From QZKY01 sp942492925 (GTDB lineage: Bacteria; Pseudomonadota; Gammaproteobacteria; Burkholderiales; Burkholderiaceae_D), in NCBI GenBank assembly GCA_942492925.1, contig OW818641.1:2170001-2234000 (forward strand): a stretch of DNA of 64,000 nucleotides, read 5' to 3'. The notes under the pieces are model-generated. The model ran no database searches, was not told the DNA's origin, and saw only the letters and a list, made by a program, of their open reading frames with translations. Positions 35,041-44,061 of the stretch are shown in pieces. The position numbers and the translations under genes were made by a program. Each line of letters begins with the position of its first letter. Position 1 is the stretch's first letter.

Positions 35041-36321
35041 TTACATCAACCACTCCGGCTTGGCGATGATCAACACGCCAACTACCAGCAGGATCACGCC
35101 CCCGAAAAGATTGGCCCAGCGTGAATAGTGCGCGCCCAGCCCGGTGACTTCCATTGCCAGCATCGCACCCGTAAAAATCAGCAAATCATCCAGCATGAAC
35201 ACCAGCACATACAAGCCAATGTAAGCATGGTATTGCCACGACGGTAGATGGTTGAGTGCCAGCACTTGCGTGTAGGCGGCGGGAATGCCTGCGGAGCACA
35301 ACAGTTCGACGATGTTCACGGCAAAGGCAAGCAGGATAATCCCCATCAGTGCCAGCATCAGGCTGGGCGACAGGGCAAACGCCTTGAGGCGATCCAGCAC
35401 GGCGCGACGTGCTGGTGCGGCAGTGACGGTGCAGGCACTGTCGGGGTTCACGAAAAACTCTCGCAACGACCATCCTCCTACACACATCGCGACCACACCG
35501 ATGGCGATGCGTATCCAGATCACCATCCCGAAGAAGAGAAGCGTATTCAGCCAGGCGGCCATGATCAGGTAATAAACGATACCGGAAGCCGCCACGAAGG
35601 CGCCACCCAATACAAAACGGCGCAACCGATTTTCCACACCGACCAGCAAACCCAACAGGAAAATAAGCACCCACATGGCGCAGGGGTTGAAACCATCTGC
35701 TGCGGCAAGCACAATGGTCAGCAACGGCAGAGAAAGATTGCGCACATCAATCTCGCCGACGATAGGCAGACTGATTGTTTTAAGGGCACTTTCTTTTGAC
35801 GATTTTCCTGCGGGATGAACGTCTTCATTTTTTGGCTTTTGTGGGATTTCGCCACTTGGCGATAAAGCATGCGATTCATTTGCTTTAAAGAGCGATATTT
35901 CTTCACACCCTCTCACGCGGCATTGCATGGCTGTTGCGCGTAGCGCCTGTCCCGTTGTCGGATCGTCCCCATAACCTAGAAAATGTTGCGAGCCAATCAC
36001 AATGAGCGGTACGCCTGGTTGTGCAACGTCGAAGTGCTTGGCTGCAGCGAGAAACAATGCCATATCCTCTTTTTTGCCGGTGACTTCGTGCCGAATAACA
36101 CGAATATCCGGTTGCACGGATTCCATTTCATCCAGAAATCGAAGGGCTTTTTTGCAATGCGGGCAGCCGTTCGACCAGAACACATGGATGTTCACAGCAT
36201 CAACGGGCCGTGATTTTTCCTGGGCATGCGCGAAGCTGCAGGCAAGGATCAACAGAAAAGCTATTGCATAGCGTATTTTGAGCGGACACCTGAAATATGC
36301 GCGTGCGTGCATCATCCGCAT
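35041..36321 (-). CDS. Fusion of a periplasmic thioredoxin-like domain with a CcdA/DsbD-type membrane domain
   Basis: A signal sequence (IRYAIAFLLILACSFAHAQ) is followed by a thioredoxin or glutaredoxin-like domain with CPHC in VFWSNGCPHCKKAL (about residues 45-145). A hydrophilic linker leads to a membrane domain with about six helices. The two conserved intramembrane cysteines of CcdA-type electron carriers are in DGFNPCAMWVL and VELLCSAGIPAAY. The design resembles DsbD with its domains reordered: electrons from cytoplasmic thioredoxin would cross the membrane and reach the attached periplasmic domain. The start is uncertain (36321, 36315 or 36312; no strong ribosome site). It is convergent with dsbB. 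Confidence 0.82.
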   Translation of the reverse strand: MRMMHARAYFRCPLKIRYAIAFLLILACSFAHAQEKSRPVDAVNIHVFWSNGCPHCKKALRFLDEMESVQPDIRVIRHEVTGKKEDMALFLAAAKHFDVAQPGVPLIVIGSQHFLGYGDDPTTGQALRATAMQCRVRGCEEISLFKANESHALSPSGEIPQKPKNEDVHPAGKSSKESALKTISLPIVGEIDVRNLSLPLLTIVLAAADGFNPCAMWVLIFLLGLLVGVENRLRRFVLGGAFVAASGIVYYLIMAAWLNTLLFFGMVIWIRIAIGVVAMCVGGWSLREFFVNPDSACTVTAAPARRAVLDRLKAFALSPSLMLALMGIILLAFAVNIVELLCSAGIPAAYTQVLALNHLPSWQYHAYIGLYVLVFMLDDLLIFTGAMLAMEVTGLGAHYSRWANLFGGVILLVVGVLIIAKPEWLM

Positions 36322-36499
36322 TTCGGGGATGCGTTCGGGGCTGGGGGCATGCGGGGTATCCGGGGGCGACATGGGTGAATGTCTCTCAGAGAGATAAACT
36401 GCCACAGCGGCATACTGTTACAGCGTCATATTGAAGCACGCGGAATTTTTCGCTTTGCGCTAAAGCAAATTTTTCTGAAGCGGTTGCGTGGCGCTCTGG

Positions 36500-37204
36500 C
36501 TAGATGAACGGTTGCGCAATGAAGTAAATCCCCAAACCAGCAATGATGAGGGCTGCGCCGCGCTGAAACCACACACTCGAATTTTGCATGGTTTGGCTTG
36601 CCAACATTCTTTTGGCAAAAGCCGTTGAACTTCCGGCAATTGCGATAGGCAGGCAATGTCCCAGGGCGAATAGCAGAATCAGGATGCTGCCGTACAGGAT
36701 ATCCCCTTGTACGGTGATAATGGCCAATAGGGGCGCGATGAAGCCGAAGGTGCAAGAGCCTGACAAAATGCCATAGGCCAGTCCAATGATCAAGGCACCG
36801 ATCCGCCCCTGAATTTGAAACCGGCTCATCATGTTTCCCGGCAATTTGCAATGCGCCACTCCCAGCATGTTCAAGGCAATCCAGATGAGTGCAGCACCCA
36901 CCGCGATAATCCAGTAGGAGCCGATGTCTCCCAGCATCCGGCCCAGCATGGCGCAGATGACGCCCACCAGCGTAATGCTGACAAATAATCCGGCGCAAAA
37001 AAGGAGTGCATAGCTTACGCCTTCACGCCCTTCAACAGGTTTATTCTGGCCACCAACATAGCCGATGATCAGCGGAATGGAAGCCAGGTGACAGGGGCTG
37101 AACAGGACACTGACCAATCCCCACAGAAAACTGCCCAAGAGTGCAATGCCTGCGCTATAGCTCATCCATTCGTTGATCGTGATGAACAGATAATTGAGCA
37201 TCAT
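36500..37204 (-). CDS. CcdA/DsbD-family membrane electron carrier
   Basis: A 234-residue six-helix protein that moves reducing equivalents from cytoplasmic thioredoxin to periplasmic partners. The paired cysteines are in LFSPCHLASIPLIIGYVGG and GILSGSCTFGFIAPLLA. Unlike the neighbouring fusion protein it has no attached thioredoxin domain. Its start overlaps the preceding thioredoxin gene by 4 bases, so the two probably work as a pair: carrier plus periplasmic thioredoxin. Confidence 0.87.
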   Translation of the reverse strand: MMLNYLFITINEWMSYSAGIALLGSFLWGLVSVLFSPCHLASIPLIIGYVGGQNKPVEGREGVSYALLFCAGLFVSITLVGVICAMLGRMLGDIGSYWIIAVGAALIWIALNMLGVAHCKLPGNMMSRFQIQGRIGALIIGLAYGILSGSCTFGFIAPLLAIITVQGDILYGSILILLFALGHCLPIAIAGSSTAFAKRMLASQTMQNSSVWFQRGAALIIAGLGIYFIAQPFI

Positions 37205-37596
37205 TTTTCCAGTAGCAGTTTGTCCAGCACCCCTGCGATCGATTTTTTATCGAGGTAACCTTCGTGACGCCCTACTTCCTGACCATGTTTATTGAAGAAA
37301 ATTTGAGTCGGAATCACGCGAATCCTGTAGTGCTGGCCGTATTCCTTTTGCTTCCACACATCGACAAAAATGATGGCGGCTCTTCCCTTGTACTCGCCGC
37401 GTAATTCTTCAAGAATGGGCGCCATCATTTTGCAGGGGATGCAGCTGGTCGCCCCCAAGTCCACAACGGATGGCATGTTAACAGGGTGAATTTGGGAGAC
37501 TTGGGCGAGGGCTGTACTCGTGATGCAAAGCGCCGTCAGAGAAAACCATGCTGTTACGATGAAGCGCCGAAATATCGAGCGGTTATTCTTGGCCAT
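37201..37596 (-). CDS. Periplasmic thioredoxin-like protein
   Basis: A 131-residue protein with a signal peptide (VTAWFSLTALCITSTALAQ) and a thioredoxin fold whose active site is CIPC in LGATSCIPCKMMAPIL. The cis-proline region RVIPTQIFF is present. It lies 2 bases after the DsbA-like gene and overlaps the CcdA gene, forming dsbA-trx-ccdA. It is the likely reduced partner of the adjacent CcdA protein. Target proteins are unknown. Confidence 0.88.
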   Translation of the reverse strand: MAKNNRSIFRRFIVTAWFSLTALCITSTALAQVSQIHPVNMPSVVDLGATSCIPCKMMAPILEELRGEYKGRAAIIFVDVWKQKEYGQHYRIRVIPTQIFFNKHGQEVGRHEGYLDKKSIAGVLDKLLLEK

Positions 37597-37598
37597 CT

Positions 37599-38258
37599 TT
37601 ATTTCCTTTGTTTCTTGCGTGTGTGCTCTACGAGCCAGTCCATTACCTTGAAAGTGGCATCATGCAATGATGCCTCGGAAAAATCAATGCTCGGACTTTT
37701 ACTGACAATGGCAGGGGAGGTCACGTACTCGCCATTGATCACCAGCATTGGTACGTCTTCGACTTTGTAGTCTTGATTCATTTTTTGCAGCGCCTGTACT
37801 TTTTGCTGCACCGCAAAAGAGTGGTAGTGCTGCGTGAACATTTCCTTGTTTACGCCATTGCGTACAAAGAAGTCCAGTACGGCGGGTTCGTTGTTCATGC
37901 GCAGGCGCTCTTTTTGAACAGCATGGAAAAGCTTTTCATGCAGTTGCTCAACCTGCCCCATGGCTTCCAGCGAAAAATAGACTCTGGCTTCGCGCGGCGT
38001 AACCGGGATGCGCTTGAATGCAATCTTGCTGCCTTGTTTTTTAACCCACTTTGAAAGCGGCCGTTCCAGCGCATGGCAATGATTACAGAAATAGCCGAAG
38101 AATTCGATGACTTCAACCTTCTTTCCTGACACAGTGGGTTGTGGCGTCCCAAGCGTTTGGTATTCAATGCCGTCTGTGGGGTTGGTCGGCGAGGCTGAGG
38201 TGGCAGTAAACAGGAGGAGAAGCAGTACCGAGGAAATAAGTCGAATGAGCTTTGTCAT
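37599..38258 (-). CDS. DsbA-like thiol:disulfide oxidoreductase
   Basis: A 219-residue periplasmic protein with a signal peptide (IRLISSVLLLLLFTATSAS). The active site is CNHC in FFGYFCNHCHALE, with the helical insertion typical of DsbA and the cis-Pro segment VEDVPMLVINGEYV. The start at 38258 opens on the signal peptide; an in-frame ATG further upstream would add an unlikely N-terminus. It is the first gene of the minus-strand redox operon. CNHC instead of CPHC may shift its redox potential. Confidence 0.88.
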   Translation of the reverse strand: MTKLIRLISSVLLLLLFTATSASPTNPTDGIEYQTLGTPQPTVSGKKVEVIEFFGYFCNHCHALERPLSKWVKKQGSKIAFKRIPVTPREARVYFSLEAMGQVEQLHEKLFHAVQKERLRMNNEPAVLDFFVRNGVNKEMFTQHYHSFAVQQKVQALQKMNQDYKVEDVPMLVINGEYVTSPAIVSKSPSIDFSEASLHDATFKVMDWLVEHTRKKQRK

Positions 38259-38570
38259 AGGATAATGTTGATGCGATTGTGGGATGAAAATCGTGCGTGG
38301 CAAAATGCTAGCATGCAAATTTGGAGGCTTTTCAACTCATTGGTTCTTTTTCGTTAAAAAACATCAATGTGCAACATTGCTTACGTGAATTTTTAAACTG
38401 GTAAAAATTTTAAAAAATTATTGCGTCTTTTTTCGTTTTTATTCGTCTTCTTTAGATATCCAACTTGATTTAAGCCCTTTGTTATAAAGACAAGCCGATT
38501 TTGTTGATTTCTCTCAATGGGTATACGGCTTGGTGAAACGATGATGGTTTCATGATTTTCAGGAGTCATC
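38259..38570. other. AT-rich divergent control region of the redox/permease genes
   Basis: About 310 bases separate the DsbA-like gene from the permease. The centre (about 38310-38480) is strongly A/T-rich compared with both flanks and carries repeated TTCGT-type motifs. A perfect 6-base-pair inverted repeat, TGAAAC (38534-38539) with GTTTCA (38547-38552), lies 8 bases before the permease ribosome site (CAGGAG) and could be an operator. No ArsR- or MerR-type regulator gene is nearby. Confidence 0.4.
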
Positions 38571-40022
38571 ATGGAATATGTCTTTCGCTTATTGACTAGT
38601 GGTGCAGGCAATCTTGCCGCCTATCTTGCCGCCCATGTTTTGCTCTGCCTGGTTCCGGCATTTTTTATCGCCGGTGCGATGACAGCACTTATTCCAAAAT
38701 CCAGCATTACGCGCTGGCTGGGACGGAGCACGCCGCAGCATGTCTCTTATCCGGCGGGTGCGCTTGCCGGTTCCTTGCTCGCTGTTTGCTCCTGCACGAT
38801 CGTGCCATTATTTGCCGGGATTTTCCGCAAAGGCGCGGGAATTGGCCCCGCTATCACCTTCCTGTTTTTTGCGCCAGCAGGAAACATTCTCGCACTCGTC
38901 TATACCGGAAGCATTTTAGGCACTGAATTCGCTTTTGCACGATTCATCTTGTGCCTCATTTTCGGGATAGGCATCGGCTTAATCATGGCGCTACTGTTTT
39001 GGCGCGATGATAGGGATCACGACTTGCAGACTGATGATTTATTTGCAGATCAATCGACAGTTTCATCGGCTACCAAGGGGTTATTTCTTGCGCTTGTTGG
39101 CGTCCTAATCGCCGGCACCATCAAGCTTGCGTTTCTTTCAGCCCCCATTCTCTCCCTTCACTTACCGATTGCCTCGGCAGAATATTGGCAATCCGTGCTT
39201 TTACAGTGGGTGCCGTTTGATGCCGCCAAGGGTGAAGAGGGGGTGAGTGTGCAGGGTGCCTTGTTGATCCTGCTGTTGTTGTCTATTGCAGCAGTGGCAT
39301 GGAAAGGCATGGAGAACATCATTGAGGAAGCCAATACGTGGACCTGGGTGACCCTTTGCTTAACGGCGACCACGCTGTTGGTCGCCTCCTTGCAGCTGAT
39401 TCCTCGCCACGGCTCACTTGAAATCGTGGTGACCGGACGCATCTTCGCCGTTGGGCTAGCGCTTGGGGCAGTCTTTTATTACGGCAGGAAACTGGCTGAA
39501 GATGATTGCCGATCCTGGCTATGGGAGTCCTGGCGGTTCGTCAAACAAATTTTTTTATTGCTGCTGGGTGGCGTTTTTCTGGTCGGGGTCATCCGTCCGT
39601 TGATCAAACCAGAATGGATACAACTGTTGGCTGGAGAGAACACCGTCGTAGCGAATGTTGTGGCGGTAATCTTTGGCGTATTCATGTATTTTCCTACGCT
39701 CGTTGAAGTGCCTATCGCACATATGTTCCTGTCGCTTGGGATGCATCGCGGGCCGCTGCTGGCGTATTTGATGTCCGATCCGGAGTTGAGTTTGCAGAGC
39801 ATGTTGATGGTGGCGGCAGTCATCGGCTGGGCCAAGACGTTCGCTTATGTCGGCCTTGTCGCCATATTCAGTGTCATAGCGGGCTTAGTTTATGGTGCCT
39901 ATATTGATGGCGCATCCCCCCTCTGGCTTGGCACGGGATTGATTGTTTTCGTCAGTTTAATCATGATGGCCATTACCTGGATCCATCGTCAGCATCTGAA
40001 AAAACAGATTCAAACTTCTTGA
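38571..40022 (+). CDS. DUF318/ArsP-type permease, probable metal or metalloid exporter
   Basis: A 483-residue protein with about 12 membrane segments in two homologous halves. The permease signature VCSCTIVPLFAGIFRKGAG is followed by FFAPAGNILAL, and the second half has FPTLVEVPIAHMF. Members of this family export trivalent organoarsenicals (ArsP) or are linked to copper/zinc resistance (SO_0444 type). The SCSC-type cysteines could bind soft metals. The ribosome site CAGGAG is 8 bases upstream of the ATG. It is followed after 25 bases by the small disulfide protein, a frequent pairing. Confidence 0.83.
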   Translation: MEYVFRLLTSGAGNLAAYLAAHVLLCLVPAFFIAGAMTALIPKSSITRWLGRSTPQHVSYPAGALAGSLLAVCSCTIVPLFAGIFRKGAGIGPAITFLFFAPAGNILALVYTGSILGTEFAFARFILCLIFGIGIGLIMALLFWRDDRDHDLQTDDLFADQSTVSSATKGLFLALVGVLIAGTIKLAFLSAPILSLHLPIASAEYWQSVLLQWVPFDAAKGEEGVSVQGALLILLLLSIAAVAWKGMENIIEEANTWTWVTLCLTATTLLVASLQLIPRHGSLEIVVTGRIFAVGLALGAVFYYGRKLAEDDCRSWLWESWRFVKQIFLLLLGGVFLVGVIRPLIKPEWIQLLAGENTVVANVVAVIFGVFMYFPTLVEVPIAHMFLSLGMHRGPLLAYLMSDPELSLQSMLMVAAVIGWAKTFAYVGLVAIFSVIAGLVYGAYIDGASPLWLGTGLIVFVSLIMMAITWIHRQHLKKQIQTS

Positions 40023-40047
40023 ACCCTCACACAACAGGAGATGACGC

Positions 40048-40284
40048 ATGTTAACCATTAAAATTCTCGGCTCAGGCTGTGCCAATTGCAAAAAACTGGA
40101 ATCGGTTGCCCGCGAAGCAGTTGCTAAAGCCGGTATGGAGGCAGAATTCGTCAAGGTCACGGACATGAAGGAAATCATGTCTTACAATTTACTGGCGACC
40201 CCAGGATTGGTGGTCAATGAAAAACTGGTGAGCAGCGGGCGTATTCCCACCCAAGCGGATGTTCAAAAATGGATCGCTGCATAA
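40048..40284 (+). CDS. Small redox-active disulfide (thioredoxin-like) protein
   Basis: A 78-residue cytoplasmic thioredoxin-fold protein with CANC in ILGSGCANCKKLES and the cis-Pro segment NLLATPGLVVNEKLV. It matches the redox-active disulfide protein 2 family (TIGR00412). The ribosome site is CAGGAG. It is co-transcribed with the permease, so it may reduce the metalloid or a permease cysteine, or hand substrate to it. The physiological partner is unknown. Confidence 0.88.
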   Translation: MLTIKILGSGCANCKKLESVAREAVAKAGMEAEFVKVTDMKEIMSYNLLATPGLVVNEKLVSSGRIPTQADVQKWIAA

Positions 40285-40322
40285 CAGTGTGACGTTATTT
40301 TGGCATTCTCCGCGAAGCAGCG

Positions 40323-43031
40323 TCAGCGATCTCTATCGTTGGCAGCATTTTTTACAGCAACATGATTTTGCACTTCGCGGAAAATCCATCCCTTGCGACG
40401 CATCCATTTTTCAAACTCGACCAAAATAAAGGCCACGGGAGACAGCAACAAACACATGCCCAACTCGCTCAAGGAAAGCGGTTCCGTATTAAATATCTGA
40501 TTCATCCACGGCACGTAGATCGTGGCCAGTTGCAGCGCAAACGTCAGCAGCACGGCTCCGATCAGCGACATATTGCTTCGCAAGCCTTGCGTAAAAAACG
40601 ATTCTCTTTCGGACCGCAGTGCGAGCACCAGGCACATCTGCGAAAACGTCAGCACGGTAAACACCATCGTCTGCCAATGCACTGAACCGACACGAATCGC
40701 CCACGCTTGCGCAAACAGGGAGACGCCCGCAATTGCCAGTCCGCCCCAGATAATGTGTTGCCACATGCCGTGCGCAAAAATGCTTTCTTTCGGCGGTCGT
40801 GGCGGGCGTTGCATGACACCTTTTTCTGCCGGTTCGGCAGCCAGCGCCAAGCCGGGCAAACCGTCTGTTAGCAAATTCACCCACAAGATGTGAATGGGGA
40901 GCAGCGGGATCGGCAAGCCCAAAAACGGCGCAAGAAAAATTGTCCAAATTTCGGCGGAATTGCTGGTCATTGTGTATTTGATGAACTTGCGGATATTGTC
41001 GAAGATGCGTCGCCCTTCTCGCACCGCACCAATGATCGTTGCAAAATTATCGTCCAGCAGCACCAGACTCGACGCTTCGCGCGCCACATCCGTGCCGCCC
41101 TTGCCCATCGCAATGCCGATGTCGGCCCGCTTCAGTGCCGGTGCATCATTCACGCCGTCGCCGGTCATCGCGACGAATTCCCCTCTCGCCTGCAGCGCTT
41201 CGACAATACGAATCTTTTGTGCCGGGTCAACGCGCGCATAAGCACGGATTTCCGCGATGCGTTTTTGCAATGCTTCGTCACTCATGCCGGCCAGTTGCGC
41301 ACCAGTCAGTACACCATCGCCATCCGTGAGCATGCCGAGCTGGCGCGCAATCACACCAGCCGTCACGGCATGGTCGCCGGTGATCATGACCGGTGTAATC
41401 CCCGCCGACATACACTCGGCCACAGCACCTTGCGCTTCGGGGCGCGGCGGATCGATCATGCCCACCAACCCGATAAAAACCAATTCCGATTCGACGCTTT
41501 CCACGTTCTGATTCGGTGATGGTGTCGATGGCCACATGCGTTGCGCCACCGCCAGCACGCGCAATCCTTCTGCAGCCATGCTTTCGGCAGCGGCCAGCAC
41601 CGTTTCGCTATCCAACGTCTGTTCACCTTGCGCGGTCAAGGCGCGCACGCATTGCGGCACCACGGTTTCGGGCGCACCTTTGGTGTAAGCGATGAAGCTT
41701 TCCTCCCAGCGATGGAAGGTGCTCATCCGCTTGCGGTCGGAATCGAACGGCAATTCAAAAACACGCGGCGCGTTGGCTTCCAGCGTTTTCTTTTGGTATC
41801 CCGCTTGGGCGGCCACTTTGTATAGCGCAATTTCTGTCGGGTCGCCACTCACCTCGCCGCTTTGACTTTCGCTGGCGTCGTTCGACAACGCTAAGGCCGA
41901 AAACAGATTCGTCCACGGCTGTTGCGTCGGCACCTTCTCACCGGTTCGCCTCGCGGCATCATCCGCATACAATGCGACGACTTGCATCCGATTTTGCGTC
42001 AGCGTACCGGTTTTATCGGAACAGATGTAAGTGACAGACCCCAAGGTTTCCACCGCTGGTAAGCGCCGAATCAAGGCATGCTGTCGCACCATTTTGCGTG
42101 CGCCCATTGCCAGCGAGACCGTTACTACCGCGGGCAATGCTTCCGGAATGGCGGCCACCGCCAGGCTGACCGAGGTGAGAAACATCAGCACCAGTTTTTC
42201 GCCGCGCAAGATGCCGACGACAAAAAGAATCAAGCAAATCGCCAGGACCGCGAAACCGAGATGCTTGCCGAACGTCGCCAGACGTTGCTGCAACGGCGTC
42301 TTGAGCGCGCCATCCGTATCCAGCAGCGAGGCAATCTTGCCAAGCTCGGTGGTCATGCCCGTTGCCACGACAAGCCCGACACCGCGTCCGTAGGTGGCGG
42401 TCGTGCCTTTGAAGGCCATGTTGACGCGATCCCCCAGCGGCAAATCGTCATGCACGAGTGTGTCGCGTCGTTTTTCAACCGTCATGGCTTCGCCGGTCAG
42501 CAAGGATTCGTCAATCTTGAGTTGCGCCACATCGATCAGCCGCAAATCGGCTGGCACCACATTGCCCGCTTCCAGCAGCACAATATCGCCCGGCACCAGC
42601 TCGCTTGCAGGCAATGGCATGCGCTCGCCGCCGCGCATGACGGTTGCGCTGCTGGCCGCCATTTTTTTCAGGGCGGCCATCGCCTGCTCTGCGCGGATTT
42701 CCTGAACGAAGCCAATCACGGCATTCAGCACAACGATCACCACAATCGCAATGGCATCTTTCGGTGAACCAACGATCCCGGAGATCACGGCTGCCACAAT
42801 CAAAATCAGAATCATGAAATCGTTGAACTGCTCCAGGAACATCCGCCAGACAGAGCGCGGAGGGCGCTCGCGAATCACGTTTTCGCCATGCGCTACCAAT
42901 CGCTCCGCGCTTTCCGCTGCCGACAAGCCCTGCGCCGCATCAACGTCGAGCTGCGCCATGAGGACGCTGGCCTCTTGCGTATGCCAGACGGCCTCTGGAG
43001 TTTTTGCTGATGATGATGGGGTCTTAGCCAT
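40323..43031 (-). CDS. Calcium-transporting P-type ATPase (PMCA/SERCA-like)
   Basis: A 902-residue P2-type ATPase. The phosphorylation motif is CSDKTGTLTQNRM; other hallmarks are LLTGEA, the membrane motif PEALPAVV (PEALP as in calcium pumps), GDHAVTAGVIA and the hinge MTGDGVNDAPALKRADIGIAMG. Ten membrane helices are expected. It begins 8 bases before the end of the exchanger gene, so both are translated from one message. Calcium is the most likely substrate; manganese is an alternative. Confidence 0.88.
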   Translation of the reverse strand: MAKTPSSSAKTPEAVWHTQEASVLMAQLDVDAAQGLSAAESAERLVAHGENVIRERPPRSVWRMFLEQFNDFMILILIVAAVISGIVGSPKDAIAIVVIVVLNAVIGFVQEIRAEQAMAALKKMAASSATVMRGGERMPLPASELVPGDIVLLEAGNVVPADLRLIDVAQLKIDESLLTGEAMTVEKRRDTLVHDDLPLGDRVNMAFKGTTATYGRGVGLVVATGMTTELGKIASLLDTDGALKTPLQQRLATFGKHLGFAVLAICLILFVVGILRGEKLVLMFLTSVSLAVAAIPEALPAVVTVSLAMGARKMVRQHALIRRLPAVETLGSVTYICSDKTGTLTQNRMQVVALYADDAARRTGEKVPTQQPWTNLFSALALSNDASESQSGEVSGDPTEIALYKVAAQAGYQKKTLEANAPRVFELPFDSDRKRMSTFHRWEESFIAYTKGAPETVVPQCVRALTAQGEQTLDSETVLAAAESMAAEGLRVLAVAQRMWPSTPSPNQNVESVESELVFIGLVGMIDPPRPEAQGAVAECMSAGITPVMITGDHAVTAGVIARQLGMLTDGDGVLTGAQLAGMSDEALQKRIAEIRAYARVDPAQKIRIVEALQARGEFVAMTGDGVNDAPALKRADIGIAMGKGGTDVAREASSLVLLDDNFATIIGAVREGRRIFDNIRKFIKYTMTSNSAEIWTIFLAPFLGLPIPLLPIHILWVNLLTDGLPGLALAAEPAEKGVMQRPPRPPKESIFAHGMWQHIIWGGLAIAGVSLFAQAWAIRVGSVHWQTMVFTVLTFSQMCLVLALRSERESFFTQGLRSNMSLIGAVLLTFALQLATIYVPWMNQIFNTEPLSLSELGMCLLLSPVAFILVEFEKWMRRKGWIFREVQNHVAVKNAANDRDR

Positions 43032-44037
43032 GCAAATAGATCATCGTGAAATTGAGAACATACAGGATGAATAATCCGATGCTGATCCAGTCGAAGGTTT
43101 TGAAAATGCGCGAGTTCGTGCGATACAACAATCCCACAACGACGATGCCCGTCATCATCGTCGCCGACATCGCCGATAGCGCATGACTCCCGGAGACGTT
43201 GGCCAGCAAGGGGCCTTTGAGATAAAAGATGTCATCCAGCGCCAGGATGAAGATGTTGAAGAGATTGCTGCCGAGCAGATTCGCCACCGCCATATCCGGT
43301 GCGCCGAGTCGCAAGGCGCCAATGGTCACGGCTAGTTCGGGGAGCGAGGTCGCGGCCGCGATAAACATCGTGCCGACAAAAGTGTTGTCCCATCCCATCA
43401 CCGCTGATAATTGCGTGCCAATGAACGGCAACCAGATGCCCGCGCCGACCACGACCACCGCAGCCAGCACATAACGCGCGATGGCCTGCTTTAATGTCAT
43501 CCCCGGGTAGCGATCTCCATCTGCCTCCAGAAACTCCTTGATCTGTTTTTTCTCGTAGAAGAAAACGCCGCGCACGGCAATGAAATAGATCACGATGATA
43601 ATCGGTGTGTAGAGACCGACATGTCCTATCGACAGTTGAGGAAAGCGTCCGCCAAGCAACACACAAAATCCGGCGAACCCGATCAGCAGCACGCCAAAAC
43701 CCGCCGACAGAATATGTCCTTGGCTTGCGCGATGATAGATCGATTCTTCGGGCGTCAAAAAATCCACGACGGCCAAAATCGCGAGGTTGAACACGCAGCT
43801 TCCGAGAATATCGCCCACGGCAATGTTCGGCGCATCGGCCAAGGTGACGGAACTCACCCCCGTTACCAGCTCGGGCAGGGAACTGACAGTGGCCAGCAGG
43901 ATCAAGCCTACCCAACTGCCAGACATGCCCGTTTTATCCGCAATCACATCACCATAGCGTGAAAGACGTGTCCCAGCGAACAGAATCAATGCAGCACACA
44001 CACCAAACTGCAACCACACCCAAAGTGTTGCATTCAT
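43024..44037 (-). CDS. Sodium/calcium exchanger family protein
   Basis: A 337-residue cation antiporter with two alpha-repeats: LATVSSLPELVTGVSSV with GDILGSCVFNLAIL, and FIAAATSLPELAVTIGAL with NLLGSNLFNIFILALDD. These are the ion-binding segments of the CaCA superfamily. About 11 membrane helices are visible. It is the first gene of a two-gene calcium export operon with the overlapping P-type ATPase. A small hairpin overlaps its ribosome site. Cation specificity (calcium with sodium or with protons) is inferred. Confidence 0.88.
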   Translation of the reverse strand: MNATLWVWLQFGVCAALILFAGTRLSRYGDVIADKTGMSGSWVGLILLATVSSLPELVTGVSSVTLADAPNIAVGDILGSCVFNLAILAVVDFLTPEESIYHRASQGHILSAGFGVLLIGFAGFCVLLGGRFPQLSIGHVGLYTPIIIVIYFIAVRGVFFYEKKQIKEFLEADGDRYPGMTLKQAIARYVLAAVVVVGAGIWLPFIGTQLSAVMGWDNTFVGTMFIAAATSLPELAVTIGALRLGAPDMAVANLLGSNLFNIFILALDDIFYLKGPLLANVSGSHALSAMSATMMTGIVVVGLLYRTNSRIFKTFDWISIGLFILYVLNFTMIYLHG

Positions 44038-44043
44038 GTCATT

Positions 44044-44061
44044 CCTTATATTGAAATAAGG
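44044..44061 (-). promoter_or_regulatory. Hairpin overlapping the exchanger ribosome site
   Basis: On the minus strand CCTTAT and ATAAGG pair around TTCAAT, and the Shine-Dalgarno AAGGA lies in the 3' arm, 5 bases before the ATG. Such a stem could limit translation initiation of the calcium exchanger. It is short (6 base pairs, 4 of them A-T), so its strength at growth temperature is uncertain. Confidence 0.4.
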
